The notes under the pieces are model-generated. The model was not told the origin of the DNA, ran no database searches, and saw nothing but the letters and a program-made list of their open reading frames with translations. 64,000 nt of DNA from an uncultured Clostridia bacterium (lineage in GTDB: Bacteria; Bacillota; Clostridia; Oscillospirales; Oscillospiraceae), in contig CAMEER010000001.1 in assembly GCA_945915065.1 (NCBI GenBank), positions 62,001 through 126,000 on the forward strand, written 5' to 3'. Both the position numbers and the translations under genes were made by a program. This document shows, piece after piece, positions 19,793 to 29,501 of the stretch (positions are counted from its first letter, which is position 1; every line of letters starts with the position of its first letter).

Positions 19793-21694
19793 TTGAAAGA
19801 TTGGGATCGTTTAATCACGGTGGAACAGATGGAAGCCGCCACGGCCGCTCTGCTGGAAAACGGCATCAAGGTCGGCGCGGATTCGTGGCAGCAGCGCGCA
19901 AAGAATCAGACCCCACACTGCGGTTTCGGTGAAGCCGGAACCTGCTGCCGTATTTGCTCCATGGGTCCGTGCCGCATCACCCCCAAAGCGCCCCGGGGCA
20001 TCTGCGGCTGCGACGTCCACGGCATTGTGGGCAGAAACTATCTGCGTTTCACCGCCGGCGGCTCCGCCACGCACTCCGACCACGGCCGTGAGATCATGCA
20101 TACCCTGTACCAGACCCGCGAGGGAGGCAACTATCAGGTCAAGGACCCCGAGAAGCTCAAGCGCATTGCCAGAGAGTGGGGCGTGGAGACCGAGGGCAAG
20201 GACATCTATGATCTGGCCCACGAAATCGCCGAGATCGGCCTGCTGGAATACGGCAAGCCCTTCGGCACCCAGCGCTTCCTCAAGCGCGCGCCCGAGCATA
20301 CCCAGAAGCTGTGGAGTGAGGCCGGCATTGAGCCCCGGGCCATTGACCGCGAGGTCTCCCAGTCTCTGCATATGACCCATATGGGCTGCTCTTCCAAGCC
20401 TGAGGCCCTGATCCGCCAGTCCCTGCGGGCCGGCCTGTCCGACGGCTGGGGCGGCTCCATGATGGGCACTGAGTTCTCCGACGTCATGTTCGGCACTCCC
20501 AAGCCCATTGATACCACCGCCAACATCGGCGTGATGGAAAAGGATAACGTCAATATTATCGTCCACGGCCACGATCCCTCCCTGTCCGAGATGATCGTGT
20601 TCTATGCCAACGACCCGGAGATGATCGCCTACGCCAAGGAAAACGGCGCCAAGGGCATCACCGTGGCCGGCGTCTGCTGCACCAGCAACGAGGTGACCAT
20701 GCGTCACGGCATCCCCATGGCCGGCAACTTCCTGAGTCAGGAGAACGTGGTGCTGACCGGCGCCTGCGAGGCCATCGTGGTGGACGTACAGTGCATTTTC
20801 CCGGCACTGGGCCCTCTGTCCAAGTGCTTCCATACCAAGTTCATCACCACCTCTCCCATTGCCCAGATCCCGGACTCTGATTTCATCGAGTTCCATGCCG
20901 AGAGCGCCGGTGAGAACGCCAAGGCCATCGTCAGAACGGCCATCGAGAACTTCAAGAACCGCCGCCCCGAGCTGGTGAACATTCCCGACCTGAAGACCAA
21001 GGCCCGCGTGGGCTACTCTGTGGAGGCCATCAAGAAGGAGCTGGACGGCGTGTGCAACTCCCATGTGGATACATACGGCACCACCAAGCCGCTCATTGAC
21101 TGCGTCAAGGCCGGCGTGCTGCGGGGCGCGGTGGCCATGGTGGGCTGCAACAACCCCAAGGTCCGTCCCGACACCGCCCATATCGAGCTGATGAAGAAGC
21201 TGCTGAAGAACGACATCATCGTCATTCTCTCCGGCTGCTCCGCCCAGGCTGCCGCCAAGGCCGGCCTGATGGATCCCGACGCCAAGGAGTACTGCGGCGA
21301 GGGTCTCAAGCGTGTGTGCGAGCTGGTGGGCATTCCCCCTGTGCTGCACATGGGCTCCTGCGTGGATATCTCCCGCATGATGATCCTGGCCTCTGATATC
21401 GCCAAGGATTGGGGCATCAACATCTCCCAGATCCCCCTGTGCGGCTGCGCCCCCGAGTGGATGAGCGAGAAGGCCGTGTCCATCGGCAACTACGTTGTCG
21501 CCACCGGTATCGACACCTATCTGGGCGTGGATCCCTACACCAAGGGCTCCAGCGAGGTGGTGGAGCTGCTGCAGGGCGAGCACGGCGTCAAGGATTGGGT
21601 GGAAGCCCACTTCATCGTGGATACCGATATCGAGAGTCTGGGCGACAAGATGATCGCCGGCATCGAGGCCAAGCGCGCGGCGCTGGGCATCTGA
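19793..21694 (+). CDS. cooS: Ni-dependent carbon monoxide dehydrogenase, catalytic subunit
   Basis: TTG start with AGGAGG RBS; CGFGEAGTCCRICSMGPCRI Cys cluster; GVCCTSNEVTMRHG; VGCNNPKVRPD; GSCVDISR. Confidence 0.95.
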   Translation: MKDWDRLITVEQMEAATAALLENGIKVGADSWQQRAKNQTPHCGFGEAGTCCRICSMGPCRITPKAPRGICGCDVHGIVGRNYLRFTAGGSATHSDHGREIMHTLYQTREGGNYQVKDPEKLKRIAREWGVETEGKDIYDLAHEIAEIGLLEYGKPFGTQRFLKRAPEHTQKLWSEAGIEPRAIDREVSQSLHMTHMGCSSKPEALIRQSLRAGLSDGWGGSMMGTEFSDVMFGTPKPIDTTANIGVMEKDNVNIIVHGHDPSLSEMIVFYANDPEMIAYAKENGAKGITVAGVCCTSNEVTMRHGIPMAGNFLSQENVVLTGACEAIVVDVQCIFPALGPLSKCFHTKFITTSPIAQIPDSDFIEFHAESAGENAKAIVRTAIENFKNRRPELVNIPDLKTKARVGYSVEAIKKELDGVCNSHVDTYGTTKPLIDCVKAGVLRGAVAMVGCNNPKVRPDTAHIELMKKLLKNDIIVILSGCSAQAAAKAGLMDPDAKEYCGEGLKRVCELVGIPPVLHMGSCVDISRMMILASDIAKDWGINISQIPLCGCAPEWMSEKAVSIGNYVVATGIDTYLGVDPYTKGSSEVVELLQGEHGVKDWVEAHFIVDTDIESLGDKMIAGIEAKRAALGI

Positions 21695-21726
21695 TAAACG
21701 CTGTATCTAAAGGAAAGGTCAAACCA

Positions 21727-22491
21727 ATGAAAGTAGCGATCACCGGAAAGGGCGGCGTGGGCAAAACCACCCTCTCCTCCACACTGGCCCGGCTGTACGC
21801 CGACGAAGGGCGCACCGTGCTGGCCGCCGACGTGGATCCGGACGCCAATCTGGGACTGGCGCTGGGTCTGACGGAGGAGGAGGTCAATGCCATCGTCCCC
21901 ATTTCCAAAATGCGCCAGCTGGTGGAGGAACGCACCGGCGCCACGTATACCAACAAATTCTTCAAGCTCAACCCGCAGGTAAGCGATATCCCTGATAAGT
22001 TCGCCCGTGACATCAACGGCGTCAAGCTGCTGGTGATGGGCACGGTGGAAACCGGCGGCGGCGGCTGCGTCTGCCCCGAGCATGTGATGCTCAAGTCCAT
22101 TCTGTCGGCGCTGGTGTTCCGCAAGGACGACGTGGTCATTATGGACATGGAGGCGGGGCTGGAGCATCTGGGCCGGGGCACCGCCGGGTGCATGGACCGG
22201 TTCATCGTGGTCATCGAGCCGGGCGCCAGAAGTGTGCAGACCTATGAAAAGGTGAAGCAGCTGGCGGCGGATCTGGGCGTCACCAGGGTAGACGTGGTGG
22301 CCAACAAGATCCGGGACGACAGTGACCGGGAATTTGTCCGCGCCCGCATTCCGGAGGAAAACCTGCTGGGCTTTATCAGTTACGATCCGGAGGTTATCGA
22401 CGCCGACCGGCGGGGCCTTTCCCCCTACGATGTCAGTCCTAAGGCCGTGGAGGAGATCCGGGCCATCAAGGCGCGCATCGACGAGACTTGA
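21727..22491 (+). CDS. cooC: CooC-type Ni-insertion/CODH maturation ATPase
   Basis: GKGGVGKTTLSSTLA deviant Walker A; GGGGCVCPEHV (CxC); DMEAGLEHLGRGTA. Confidence 0.92.
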   Translation: MKVAITGKGGVGKTTLSSTLARLYADEGRTVLAADVDPDANLGLALGLTEEEVNAIVPISKMRQLVEERTGATYTNKFFKLNPQVSDIPDKFARDINGVKLLVMGTVETGGGGCVCPEHVMLKSILSALVFRKDDVVIMDMEAGLEHLGRGTAGCMDRFIVVIEPGARSVQTYEKVKQLAADLGVTRVDVVANKIRDDSDREFVRARIPEENLLGFISYDPEVIDADRRGLSPYDVSPKAVEEIRAIKARIDET

Positions 22492-22516
22492 ATGATTGAA
22501 AGGATGAAACAGATCA

Positions 22517-24646
22517 ATGGGATTATTTGATAGAGTATTCAGAGGCTCCGACGAGATGTTTGCCAAAGCGGAGGCAGAGATCAACGCCGTCGTCGCCGAA
22601 CTGGGCGAGTCCGCTCCCATGAAGATGCCGGACACGGCCTACTACCTGTCCTGCATTTACGCCTATCTGGGCAAGAAGGTCACCACGCTGGGCGAGCTGC
22701 GGGACGCGCTCTGCGACGTGAAGGCCATGATGACCCGCGAGCATAAGACCAAGGACATCTTCACCTCCGGCGTAGGCACCGCCATCGCCGCCGAGATGAT
22801 CGAAGCCTGCAAGTATGCCCGCAACCCCGCCCCCTACGAGGGCACCAACTATCACGGCCACTTTACCGACGCCGAAGTGCGTACCCTGGGCGTGCCGCTG
22901 GTCACCCGGGATATCCCCGGCTTCGTGGTCATGATCGGCCCGGCCCCCACCAAGGAAGAAGCGCTGGAGACCGTCAAGGGCTATCAGTCCCGCGGTATCT
23001 TCGTGTTCCTCATCGGCGGCATCATCGAGCAGCTGCTGGAGTGCGGCATGACCATGAACTTTGACGTCCGTGTGGTCCCCGTGGGCGCGGATATCTGGTC
23101 CGTTGGCCATATCATCTCCCTGGTGGTCCGCGCCGCCTTCATCTTCGGCGCGGTGCAGCCCGGTGACTATGACGGCCACATCGACTACTCCTTCCACCGC
23201 ATCTTCGCGTTCGTCAACGCCTACAAGCCCGTCAACGATATCACCGTGGCCTGCGGCGCCGGCGCCATTCAGATGGGCTTCCCCGTCATCACCAACGATA
23301 CCGACGATATGTGGGCCGTGCCCAAGTCCCTGATTATCAACGAGAATACTCAGGACTGGATCGAGACCTCTCTGGAGGCCCGGGACATCAAGATCAAGGT
23401 CACCAACATCGATATCCCCGTGGCCTTCTCCAACGCCTTTGAGGGTGAGATCATCCGCAAGAGCGATACCCAGATCGAGATCGACGGCTCCCGGGTGGAC
23501 TGCTGCGAATTCTGCCGCACCGAGGAAGCTCAGAAAATCGAGGATCACGCCATTATTCTGGACGGCCCCGATTTCGATGAGTTTGAACCCGGCGCCAAAA
23601 TCTGCCTGACCATCACGCTGGAGGTGGCCGGCAAGTCCTGGCAGACCGACTTTGAGCCTGTTGTCGAGCGCAAGTTCCACAACTTCCTCAACTGCATCGA
23701 GGGCGTCATGCACACCGGCCAGCGCGATATGATCCGCATCCGTGTGTCCAAGGCGGCTTTCGACGCCGGTTTCCGCGCCCGTCATCTGGGCGAGGTGCTG
23801 TACGCCAAGGTCAAGGGCGAGTATGAGACCGTGGTGGACAAGTGCCAGGTCCGCATCTGCACCCGTCCCGAGGGCTGCAAGGAGATCCGTGCCAAGGCCA
23901 ACGAGGCCTTCATCGCCCGTGATGCCCGCCTGAAGTCCATGACGGACGAGTCCGTGGACCAGTTCTATACCTGCATTCTGTGCCAGGCCTTCTCCCCCAG
24001 CCACGTCTGCATCGTCACTCCCGAGCGTCTGGGACTGTGCGGCGCCGTGTCCTGGCTGGATGCCAAGGCCACCAATGAGCTGGATCCCAACGGCCCCTGC
24101 CAGATCGTTCCCAAGACCCGCTGCACCGACGAGCGCCTGGGCGCCTATGAGGATGTCAACGAGGCGGTGTGCAAGTACTCCCACGGCGCGCTGGAGCGCG
24201 TGACGCTGTACTCTATCCTGGAGGACCCCATGACCTCCTGCGGCTGCTTCGAGTGCATCTGCGGCATCGAGCCCATGTCCAACGGCGTGGTCATCACCAA
24301 CCGCGAGCATGTGGGCATGACGCCTCTGGGCATGACCTTCTCCGAGATGGCCTCCATGACCGGCGGCGGCGTGCAGACCCCCGGCTTCATGGGCCACGGC
24401 AAGCAGTTCATCGCCTCTAAGAAGTTCCTGGCCGCCGAGGGCGGCATGGGCCGCATCGTGTGGCTGCCCAAGGAGCTGAAGGATCAGATGGCCGACCGCA
24501 TCAACGCCACGGCCAAGGAGCTGTACGGCATCGATAACTTCACCGCCATGATCGCGGATGAGACCGTCACCACCGATATGGAGGAGCTGTACACCTTCCT
24601 GACCGAGGTGGGCCATCCCGTTCTGGAGATGGAGCCCCTCATGTAA
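22517..24646 (+). CDS. acsB: Acetyl-CoA synthase (CODH/ACS beta), copy 1
   Basis: FYTCILCQAFSPSHVCIVTPERLGLCGAVSW and SCGCFECICGIEPMSNG A-cluster motifs. Confidence 0.95.
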   Translation: MGLFDRVFRGSDEMFAKAEAEINAVVAELGESAPMKMPDTAYYLSCIYAYLGKKVTTLGELRDALCDVKAMMTREHKTKDIFTSGVGTAIAAEMIEACKYARNPAPYEGTNYHGHFTDAEVRTLGVPLVTRDIPGFVVMIGPAPTKEEALETVKGYQSRGIFVFLIGGIIEQLLECGMTMNFDVRVVPVGADIWSVGHIISLVVRAAFIFGAVQPGDYDGHIDYSFHRIFAFVNAYKPVNDITVACGAGAIQMGFPVITNDTDDMWAVPKSLIINENTQDWIETSLEARDIKIKVTNIDIPVAFSNAFEGEIIRKSDTQIEIDGSRVDCCEFCRTEEAQKIEDHAIILDGPDFDEFEPGAKICLTITLEVAGKSWQTDFEPVVERKFHNFLNCIEGVMHTGQRDMIRIRVSKAAFDAGFRARHLGEVLYAKVKGEYETVVDKCQVRICTRPEGCKEIRAKANEAFIARDARLKSMTDESVDQFYTCILCQAFSPSHVCIVTPERLGLCGAVSWLDAKATNELDPNGPCQIVPKTRCTDERLGAYEDVNEAVCKYSHGALERVTLYSILEDPMTSCGCFECICGIEPMSNGVVITNREHVGMTPLGMTFSEMASMTGGGVQTPGFMGHGKQFIASKKFLAAEGGMGRIVWLPKELKDQMADRINATAKELYGIDNFTAMIADETVTTDMEELYTFLTEVGHPVLEMEPLM

Positions 24647-24681
24647 AATTGGAATTTATTTCCAAAAAGTACATAGGTAAA

Positions 24682-24722
24682 AGCGGTATTCGGGGTCGAA
24701 GCCCCGAATACCGCTCTTTATT
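24682..24722 (+). terminator. Intrinsic terminator after acsB copy 1
   Basis: agcggtattcgggg-tcgaag-ccccgaataccgct-ctttatt. Confidence 0.85.
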
Positions 24723-24728
24723 GTCCTT

Positions 24729-24763
24729 AAAAGGCCGGTTTATTGCCCCCAAAACCGGCCTTT
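24729..24763 (-). terminator. Terminator for the minus-strand amidohydrolase gene
   Basis: aaaggccggttt...aaaccggccttt inverted repeat. Confidence 0.7.
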
Positions 24764-25637
24764 ATGTACCTCTTTTTGCAGGCTGAAAGCGGGACTTGAC
24801 CTGCGTTTCGGCAGCGGTGAGGATGGCATCTGTCTCCTCGCCCAGCGTTTGCCGCAGCCATTTTTCCTCCGACAGCGTCCCGGCCACATGGGGAACACGG
24901 AAAGCCCCGGCGTCGCTGCCAAGGCCGATAAAACCGCCCAGCGCCGCCACTTTCCGGACATTTTCCTGCGCCGACCGCAGGATCTGCGTCAGCACCGCGT
25001 CGTCATACCGTCCGCTGCCCGGCAGGTTGCCGATGGTGGACAGGGTGGGTACCCAAACCACACGGTTTTCCACCAGGGCATGGCAGGCCGCGTCGTCCAG
25101 ATACGCGCCGTGCTCAATGCTGTCAACCCCTGAAATTGCAAGGCTTTGCACCGCTTTCGCCCCGTTGCAGTGGGCCATCACGGCGAAGCCCTGATCGTGG
25201 GCGGCGGCAACGAGACTGCGCATTTCTTCCCCTGTCAGCGGTTCCTCTGTCAGTGCGCCGAAGGCGGAAAAATCCATCAGGCCGGATACCATCAGCTTGA
25301 TGAAATCCGCCCCCGCCGCCCTGGCCTGTGCCAACAGCGCCTGATAGTCCGCAAAGGTCTCCCAGCTCCGGCCAATAAAGCCGCCGTAGCGGCCCTTTTT
25401 GCAGATGGGGAAGGCCGGGGTGCAGTAGGCGATGCCATACTCCGCCGCCAGTTCTCTGGCCCGCAGGCAAACGCCGAAACGGTCGCCGCCGTCCCGGAGG
25501 TAAGTGATCCCGGCGGAGCGGTAGGCGGCCAGACGCCGGCGGATCAGCGCGTCGTCAGGCTGGGGCTTGTGGACGGCAATGGCGTCCCGCCAGTATACGC
25601 CGTCCAGCAGCATATGGATATGAAGATCGGCAAACAA
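24762..25637 (-). CDS. Amidohydrolase-family metal-dependent hydrolase
   Basis: FADLHIHMLLDG, VMAHCNGAKAV, DSIEHGAYLDD, GLGSDAGAF. Confidence 0.85.
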   Translation of the reverse strand: MFADLHIHMLLDGVYWRDAIAVHKPQPDDALIRRRLAAYRSAGITYLRDGGDRFGVCLRARELAAEYGIAYCTPAFPICKKGRYGGFIGRSWETFADYQALLAQARAAGADFIKLMVSGLMDFSAFGALTEEPLTGEEMRSLVAAAHDQGFAVMAHCNGAKAVQSLAISGVDSIEHGAYLDDAACHALVENRVVWVPTLSTIGNLPGSGRYDDAVLTQILRSAQENVRKVAALGGFIGLGSDAGAFRVPHVAGTLSEEKWLRQTLGEETDAILTAAETQVKSRFQPAKRGT

Positions 25638-25725
25638 AGGGCAATCAGCTCCTTTCGCAAACAGACGGCGAACACCTGTGCTCGCCGTCTGTGATGATAT
25701 GATGCGGAGAAAAGGGAGGAACAGA

Positions 25726-26994
25726 TCAGCTTTCTTCCGCCGCGTGGATCACGTCTCCCAGCAGGTACAGCGAGCCGTAGCACAGGACAGTGCCTTCCTT
25801 TCCCGCGTGGGCCAGCGCCAGCCGGACGCCGTCCGCCACCGTGTCACAGACCGTAACAGGCTTGCCGAAGCTGGCCAGATATCCCGCCAGCTCCCGGGCC
25901 GTCAGCGCCCGGGGATTGTCCGGCGTAACGGTGATGAATTCCGCCGCGTGATCCGCCACGCTGCGGTACATGCAGTGGTAGTCCTTGTCGCCCAGCACGC
26001 CGGTCAAAACGGTCAGGGGACGGTTCGGCAAATAATCCGTGATATTCTGTGCCAGTGCCTGAATACACTGGGGATTGTGGCCGCCGTCAATGAGGAACAG
26101 CGGATCGCGCCTGATGATCTGGAACCGGCCCGGCCATGTGACCCGGGACAGCCCCTGCCGAATGTCCTCCTCAGAGATGCGCCAGCCCCGTTTTTGCAGG
26201 ACGGCCAGCGTGGTCAGCGCCACGGCGGCGTTGTGAAGCTGGTGCTCGCCCAGCAGGGGCAGACGCAGCTCCGTCAGGCCGCCGAAGTCGAATACCTGCC
26301 CTTCCAGAGAGTGCTCCCGCAGGTGCAGGGAGGAGAAATCCACCTTGTGGAGCGGCGCACCCACCTCACGGCAGCGCTGCTCCACCACGGCTTCCACGCC
26401 GGGGGTGGAGCGGTACAGCACCGCGTCGCAGCCGGACTTGATGATGCCGCTTTTGGTGGCGGCGATCTTTTCCAGTGTGTCGCCCAGCACCTCAGTGTGG
26501 TCAAGGCCGATGTTGCACAGCACCGCGGCCTCCGGCGCGGGGATCACGTTGGTGGCGTCAAACTCGCCGCCCATGCCCACCTCGCACACCACCACGTCAC
26601 ACCGGCGGCGGGCAAACCACGCAAAGGCGATGGCGGTGACCATTTCAAACTCGGTGGGCTGCTCGAATACGCTGTCGGCCAGGGGCTTGATCTCCTCGGT
26701 GATGGCGCACAGCTCGTCATCGGGGATCATCTCACCGTCGATCTGCATCCGCTCATTGAAGCGGAGAATATAGGGCGAGGTATACAGTCCCGTCCGATAC
26801 CCGGCCTGCCGCAGCACGGAGGCCACCATGGCGCAGGTGGAGCCTTTGCCGTTGGTGCCGGTGACATGGACAAACTTCAGCGTCCGCTCCGGATGGTCCA
26901 TCTTGTCCAGCAGGGCGCTGATGCGCGCAAGGCCGGGGATGCTGCCTTTCCAGCAGACGGCGTGGATATAGTGCAGCGCTTCCTCCAGTGTCAT
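25726..26994 (-). CDS. folC: Bifunctional folylpolyglutamate synthase/dihydrofolate synthase
   Basis: HVTGTNGKGSTCAMVASVL, LYTSPYILRFNERMQIDG; overlaps folT by ATGA. Confidence 0.93.
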   Translation of the reverse strand: MTLEEALHYIHAVCWKGSIPGLARISALLDKMDHPERTLKFVHVTGTNGKGSTCAMVASVLRQAGYRTGLYTSPYILRFNERMQIDGEMIPDDELCAITEEIKPLADSVFEQPTEFEMVTAIAFAWFARRRCDVVVCEVGMGGEFDATNVIPAPEAAVLCNIGLDHTEVLGDTLEKIAATKSGIIKSGCDAVLYRSTPGVEAVVEQRCREVGAPLHKVDFSSLHLREHSLEGQVFDFGGLTELRLPLLGEHQLHNAAVALTTLAVLQKRGWRISEEDIRQGLSRVTWPGRFQIIRRDPLFLIDGGHNPQCIQALAQNITDYLPNRPLTVLTGVLGDKDYHCMYRSVADHAAEFITVTPDNPRALTARELAGYLASFGKPVTVCDTVADGVRLALAHAGKEGTVLCYGSLYLLGDVIHAAEES

Positions 26995-27578
26995 TGTCCG
27001 GACACCCCTTTCTCGGCCGGCTTCGCCGCGGAGGGCCAGACGCCGGCGGCAGTGAATACGCGGGAACGGCACAGCGCCCACACCAGCAGCACATCCAGCA
27101 CGCCGGTGACGGCAAACTGCACGCTGCGGGAGGCCAGCTTGGCCAGGAAGAAAGCGGTCTTGCTCTCACCGCCGTAGATCAGGGCCAGAGAGCCGCTTTG
27201 ATAGAGAATGGAACCCAGCACGATGGCCGGCAGAAACGCCGCGGCGATACGCAGCGGGGAGACCTTTTTGGTCAGCCACGGGCGGAACAGCCCGGCGCAC
27301 AGACCATACAGAATGGGCGGGACGCAGAAGATGGGATTATAGCCGTAGGGCGTGAACAGGCAGCCGATGAAATCGGCGGCAAAGCCGGTCAGCGCACCCG
27401 GCAGAGGGCCGAACAGCATACCGGCGATGAAGATGGGCACGGCTTCAATGGAAAACCGGGTGGTTTCGTTGGGCATGGGGATCAGCAAACGGGCGAGAAC
27501 CACGCTCAGCGCCGTCAACAGGGCGCAGATGGCGATGGAGCGCACGCTCCATCCGGACTTCCGGGGAGTTTTGGACAT
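26991..27578 (-). CDS. folT: ECF transporter S component, folate family (FolT)
   Basis: IAICALLTALSVVLARLLIPMPNETTRFSIEAVPIFIAGMLFGPLPGALTGFAADFIGCLF; membrane topology; upstream THF riboswitch. Confidence 0.88.
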   Translation of the reverse strand: MSKTPRKSGWSVRSIAICALLTALSVVLARLLIPMPNETTRFSIEAVPIFIAGMLFGPLPGALTGFAADFIGCLFTPYGYNPIFCVPPILYGLCAGLFRPWLTKKVSPLRIAAAFLPAIVLGSILYQSGSLALIYGGESKTAFFLAKLASRSVQFAVTGVLDVLLVWALCRSRVFTAAGVWPSAAKPAEKGVSGQ

Positions 27579-27658
27579 AAAAAAGGCCTCCTAACTGAAA
27601 AGTGGGAGGAGGTTGGGGAAACGGTATGCGATTGTTCCGCGCACGGCATGGCTGTGCT

Positions 27659-27760
27659 CTGCAACAGCGGATGCGAAGACGGCATCGCGGAGCAAGCTCC
27701 TTCGTCCGGCGGCAACCTCCCATCCAACCGGCACTTAACGCGCCACTTCTACTCTTGCAG
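27659..27760 (-). promoter_or_regulatory. Tetrahydrofolate (THF) riboswitch
   Basis: Minus strand GCAAGAGUAGAAGUGGCGCGUUAAGUGCCGGUUGGAUGGGAGGUUGCCGCCGGACGAAGG...CGCGAUGCCGUCUUCGCAUCCGCUGUUGCAG: core strings AGAGUAGA, GCGUUAAGUG, GAUGGGA, GCAUCCGCU in the folT-type THF aptamer order; directly upstream of folT. Confidence 0.88.
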
Positions 27761-27985
27761 CAAGGGAGTACACACAGACGGGAGAAGCGATCCTGCCTGC
27801 ACACACTGCCTGTATCATACAGGGAATGGCCATAAAAAACAAGCGGAAAAGGACAAAAAATTATTTTTCGTCATATTGTCAAAAAATTCACATTTCCGTA
27901 GGTCTATTTTACCAAGAAGCGTCATCAACCGGAAAAGAACCGGAAAATGAAATGGCCGTTTTGTGAGAATTGCACGAAATAAAGG

Positions 27986-28015
27986 TTGACAAAAACGCAT
28001 GGTTTCAAGTATAAT
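27986..28015 (+). promoter_or_regulatory. Putative sigma-A promoter of the metF-acs operon
   Basis: TTGACA - 18 nt - TATAAT. Confidence 0.75.
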
Positions 28016-28174
28016 TTCTAATTGTAGAAAAAATAACAATCGAGGGAGGCAGACAGGGCGGACAGCGCCGCTGCCGCTTCGGAAAAGGCGCGGAGCGCGC
28101 GGCCCTGCAGTGCAACGGTGAACATGATTTTCCTGAGCAGAGGGGGCCGTTTTTTCTTTGAACGGGAGGCCGAA

Positions 28175-28402
28175 ATGAAACGGTATGAGGTAGTGCGGGA
28201 GATCGAAAACAACTGCAAGCGCAATCAGATGCGCGATGTGCTGTTTTTTGAGGTGGAGACCGATGACCCGGTGGAATGGGTCCGGCAGGAGGTAAAGGGC
28301 AAAGAGGTGGAGATCTCCACGGAGACCAACAGCCAGGGAGAATTGACGGTCTTTGCGGAGAGCGCCGGCCTGCCCCAGAAGTTCTTCTTCACGGAGATCT
28401 GA
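28175..28402 (+). CDS. Small conserved-looking hypothetical protein (75 aa)
   Basis: RBS gggagg; MKRYEVVREIENNCKRNQMRDVLFFEVETDDPVEWVRQEVKGKEVEISTETNSQGELTVFAESAGLPQKFFFTEI; first gene after the promoter. Confidence 0.7.
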   Translation: MKRYEVVREIENNCKRNQMRDVLFFEVETDDPVEWVRQEVKGKEVEISTETNSQGELTVFAESAGLPQKFFFTEI

Positions 28403-28508
28403 AGGTCTGTGATCCCTGGCGCAAAATGCGCCAGCGGTAAGCCTGTATCTTAATCCCGGCGGAGGGATCATGATAAATTATGTATGACGGATATTAAGGA
28501 GGTAATTT

Positions 28509-29438
28509 ATGAGCGTGAAGGACATTTTCAGCAAGAGAGCTGCATTTTCCTTTGAGGTCTTCCCGCCCAAGACGGATGTGGGCATGGAGAAGCTGTGCGG
28601 GGAAAACGGTGTTCTGGAGAAGCTGTACACCATGAACCCGGATTACATCTCCTGCACCTACGGCGCAGGCGGCTCCAACGTGGGCAAGAACCTGGAGGTG
28701 CTGGACAAGATCGTGGCCGACGGCAAGACCACGCCCGTCACCCACTTTACCTGCATCGGCAACACCAAGGATGATATCCGCCAGAAGCTGCAGACCTATC
28801 TGGATCACGGCATCAACCATGTTCTGGCCCTGCGGGGCGACCTGCCCTTCGGCTGGGAAGGCACCAACGGCGACCTGCATTACGCCACTGAACTGGTGAA
28901 GTTTATCCGTCAGGAGTTCGGCGACAAGTTCACCATCGCCGTGGCCGGTTCTCCCGAGGGCCATATCCAGTGCCGCTCTCTGGAGGCGGATATCTCCTTC
29001 CTGAAGCAGAAGCAGGACAACGGCGCCGATTACGTGATCTCTCAGCTTTGCTGGGACATGGACCAGTTCCGCTATTGGCTGGACGCCATCCGCGCGGCCG
29101 GCGTTACCATGCCCATCGATGTGGGTATCATGCCCATCACCACTATCTCCGGCACCATCACCAACGCCCTGAGCCGCAACGCCTGCGTGATGGACCGCAA
29201 GCTGTGCGAGATCATCTCCAAGTACTGGATCTTCCCCAACCCCTATGATCCCGCCCCCTTTGACGCGGATGCCGAGCAGAAGAAGGCCGACTTCCGCAAG
29301 GCCGGTCTGGACTACACCATCGAGCTGATCGACCAGTATCGCGCCTGCGGTGTGGACGGCATCCACCTGTACGCGCTGAACAAGTACGACGACGTGGCCT
29401 ACATCGCCAAGAACGCCGGCCTTATTGACCTGATTTGA
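28509..29438 (+). CDS. metF: 5,10-methylenetetrahydrofolate reductase
   Basis: FSFEVFPPKT, YISCTYGAGGSN, LALRGDLP, QLCWDMDQF. Confidence 0.93.
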   Translation: MSVKDIFSKRAAFSFEVFPPKTDVGMEKLCGENGVLEKLYTMNPDYISCTYGAGGSNVGKNLEVLDKIVADGKTTPVTHFTCIGNTKDDIRQKLQTYLDHGINHVLALRGDLPFGWEGTNGDLHYATELVKFIRQEFGDKFTIAVAGSPEGHIQCRSLEADISFLKQKQDNGADYVISQLCWDMDQFRYWLDAIRAAGVTMPIDVGIMPITTISGTITNALSRNACVMDRKLCEIISKYWIFPNPYDPAPFDADAEQKKADFRKAGLDYTIELIDQYRACGVDGIHLYALNKYDDVAYIAKNAGLIDLI

Positions 29439-29501
29439 CATAAGACCCTGTGCCCTGCGGGGAGTGATCCTCCCCGCAGGCGACGCAAAAGGAAAGATAC
29501 T

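Noticed and set aside
19811-24616. Long minus-strand ORFs (599, 366, 697 aa) opposite cooS/cooC/acsB; same at 28494-37602
   Set aside because: All antisense to well-identified WL genes; Leu/Gly/His/Asp-rich nonsense composition.
27815-28471. 218-aa minus ORF in the folT/metF divergent region
   Set aside because: Runs over a consensus + promoter and the small + ORF; no RBS or motif, unlikely to be coding.
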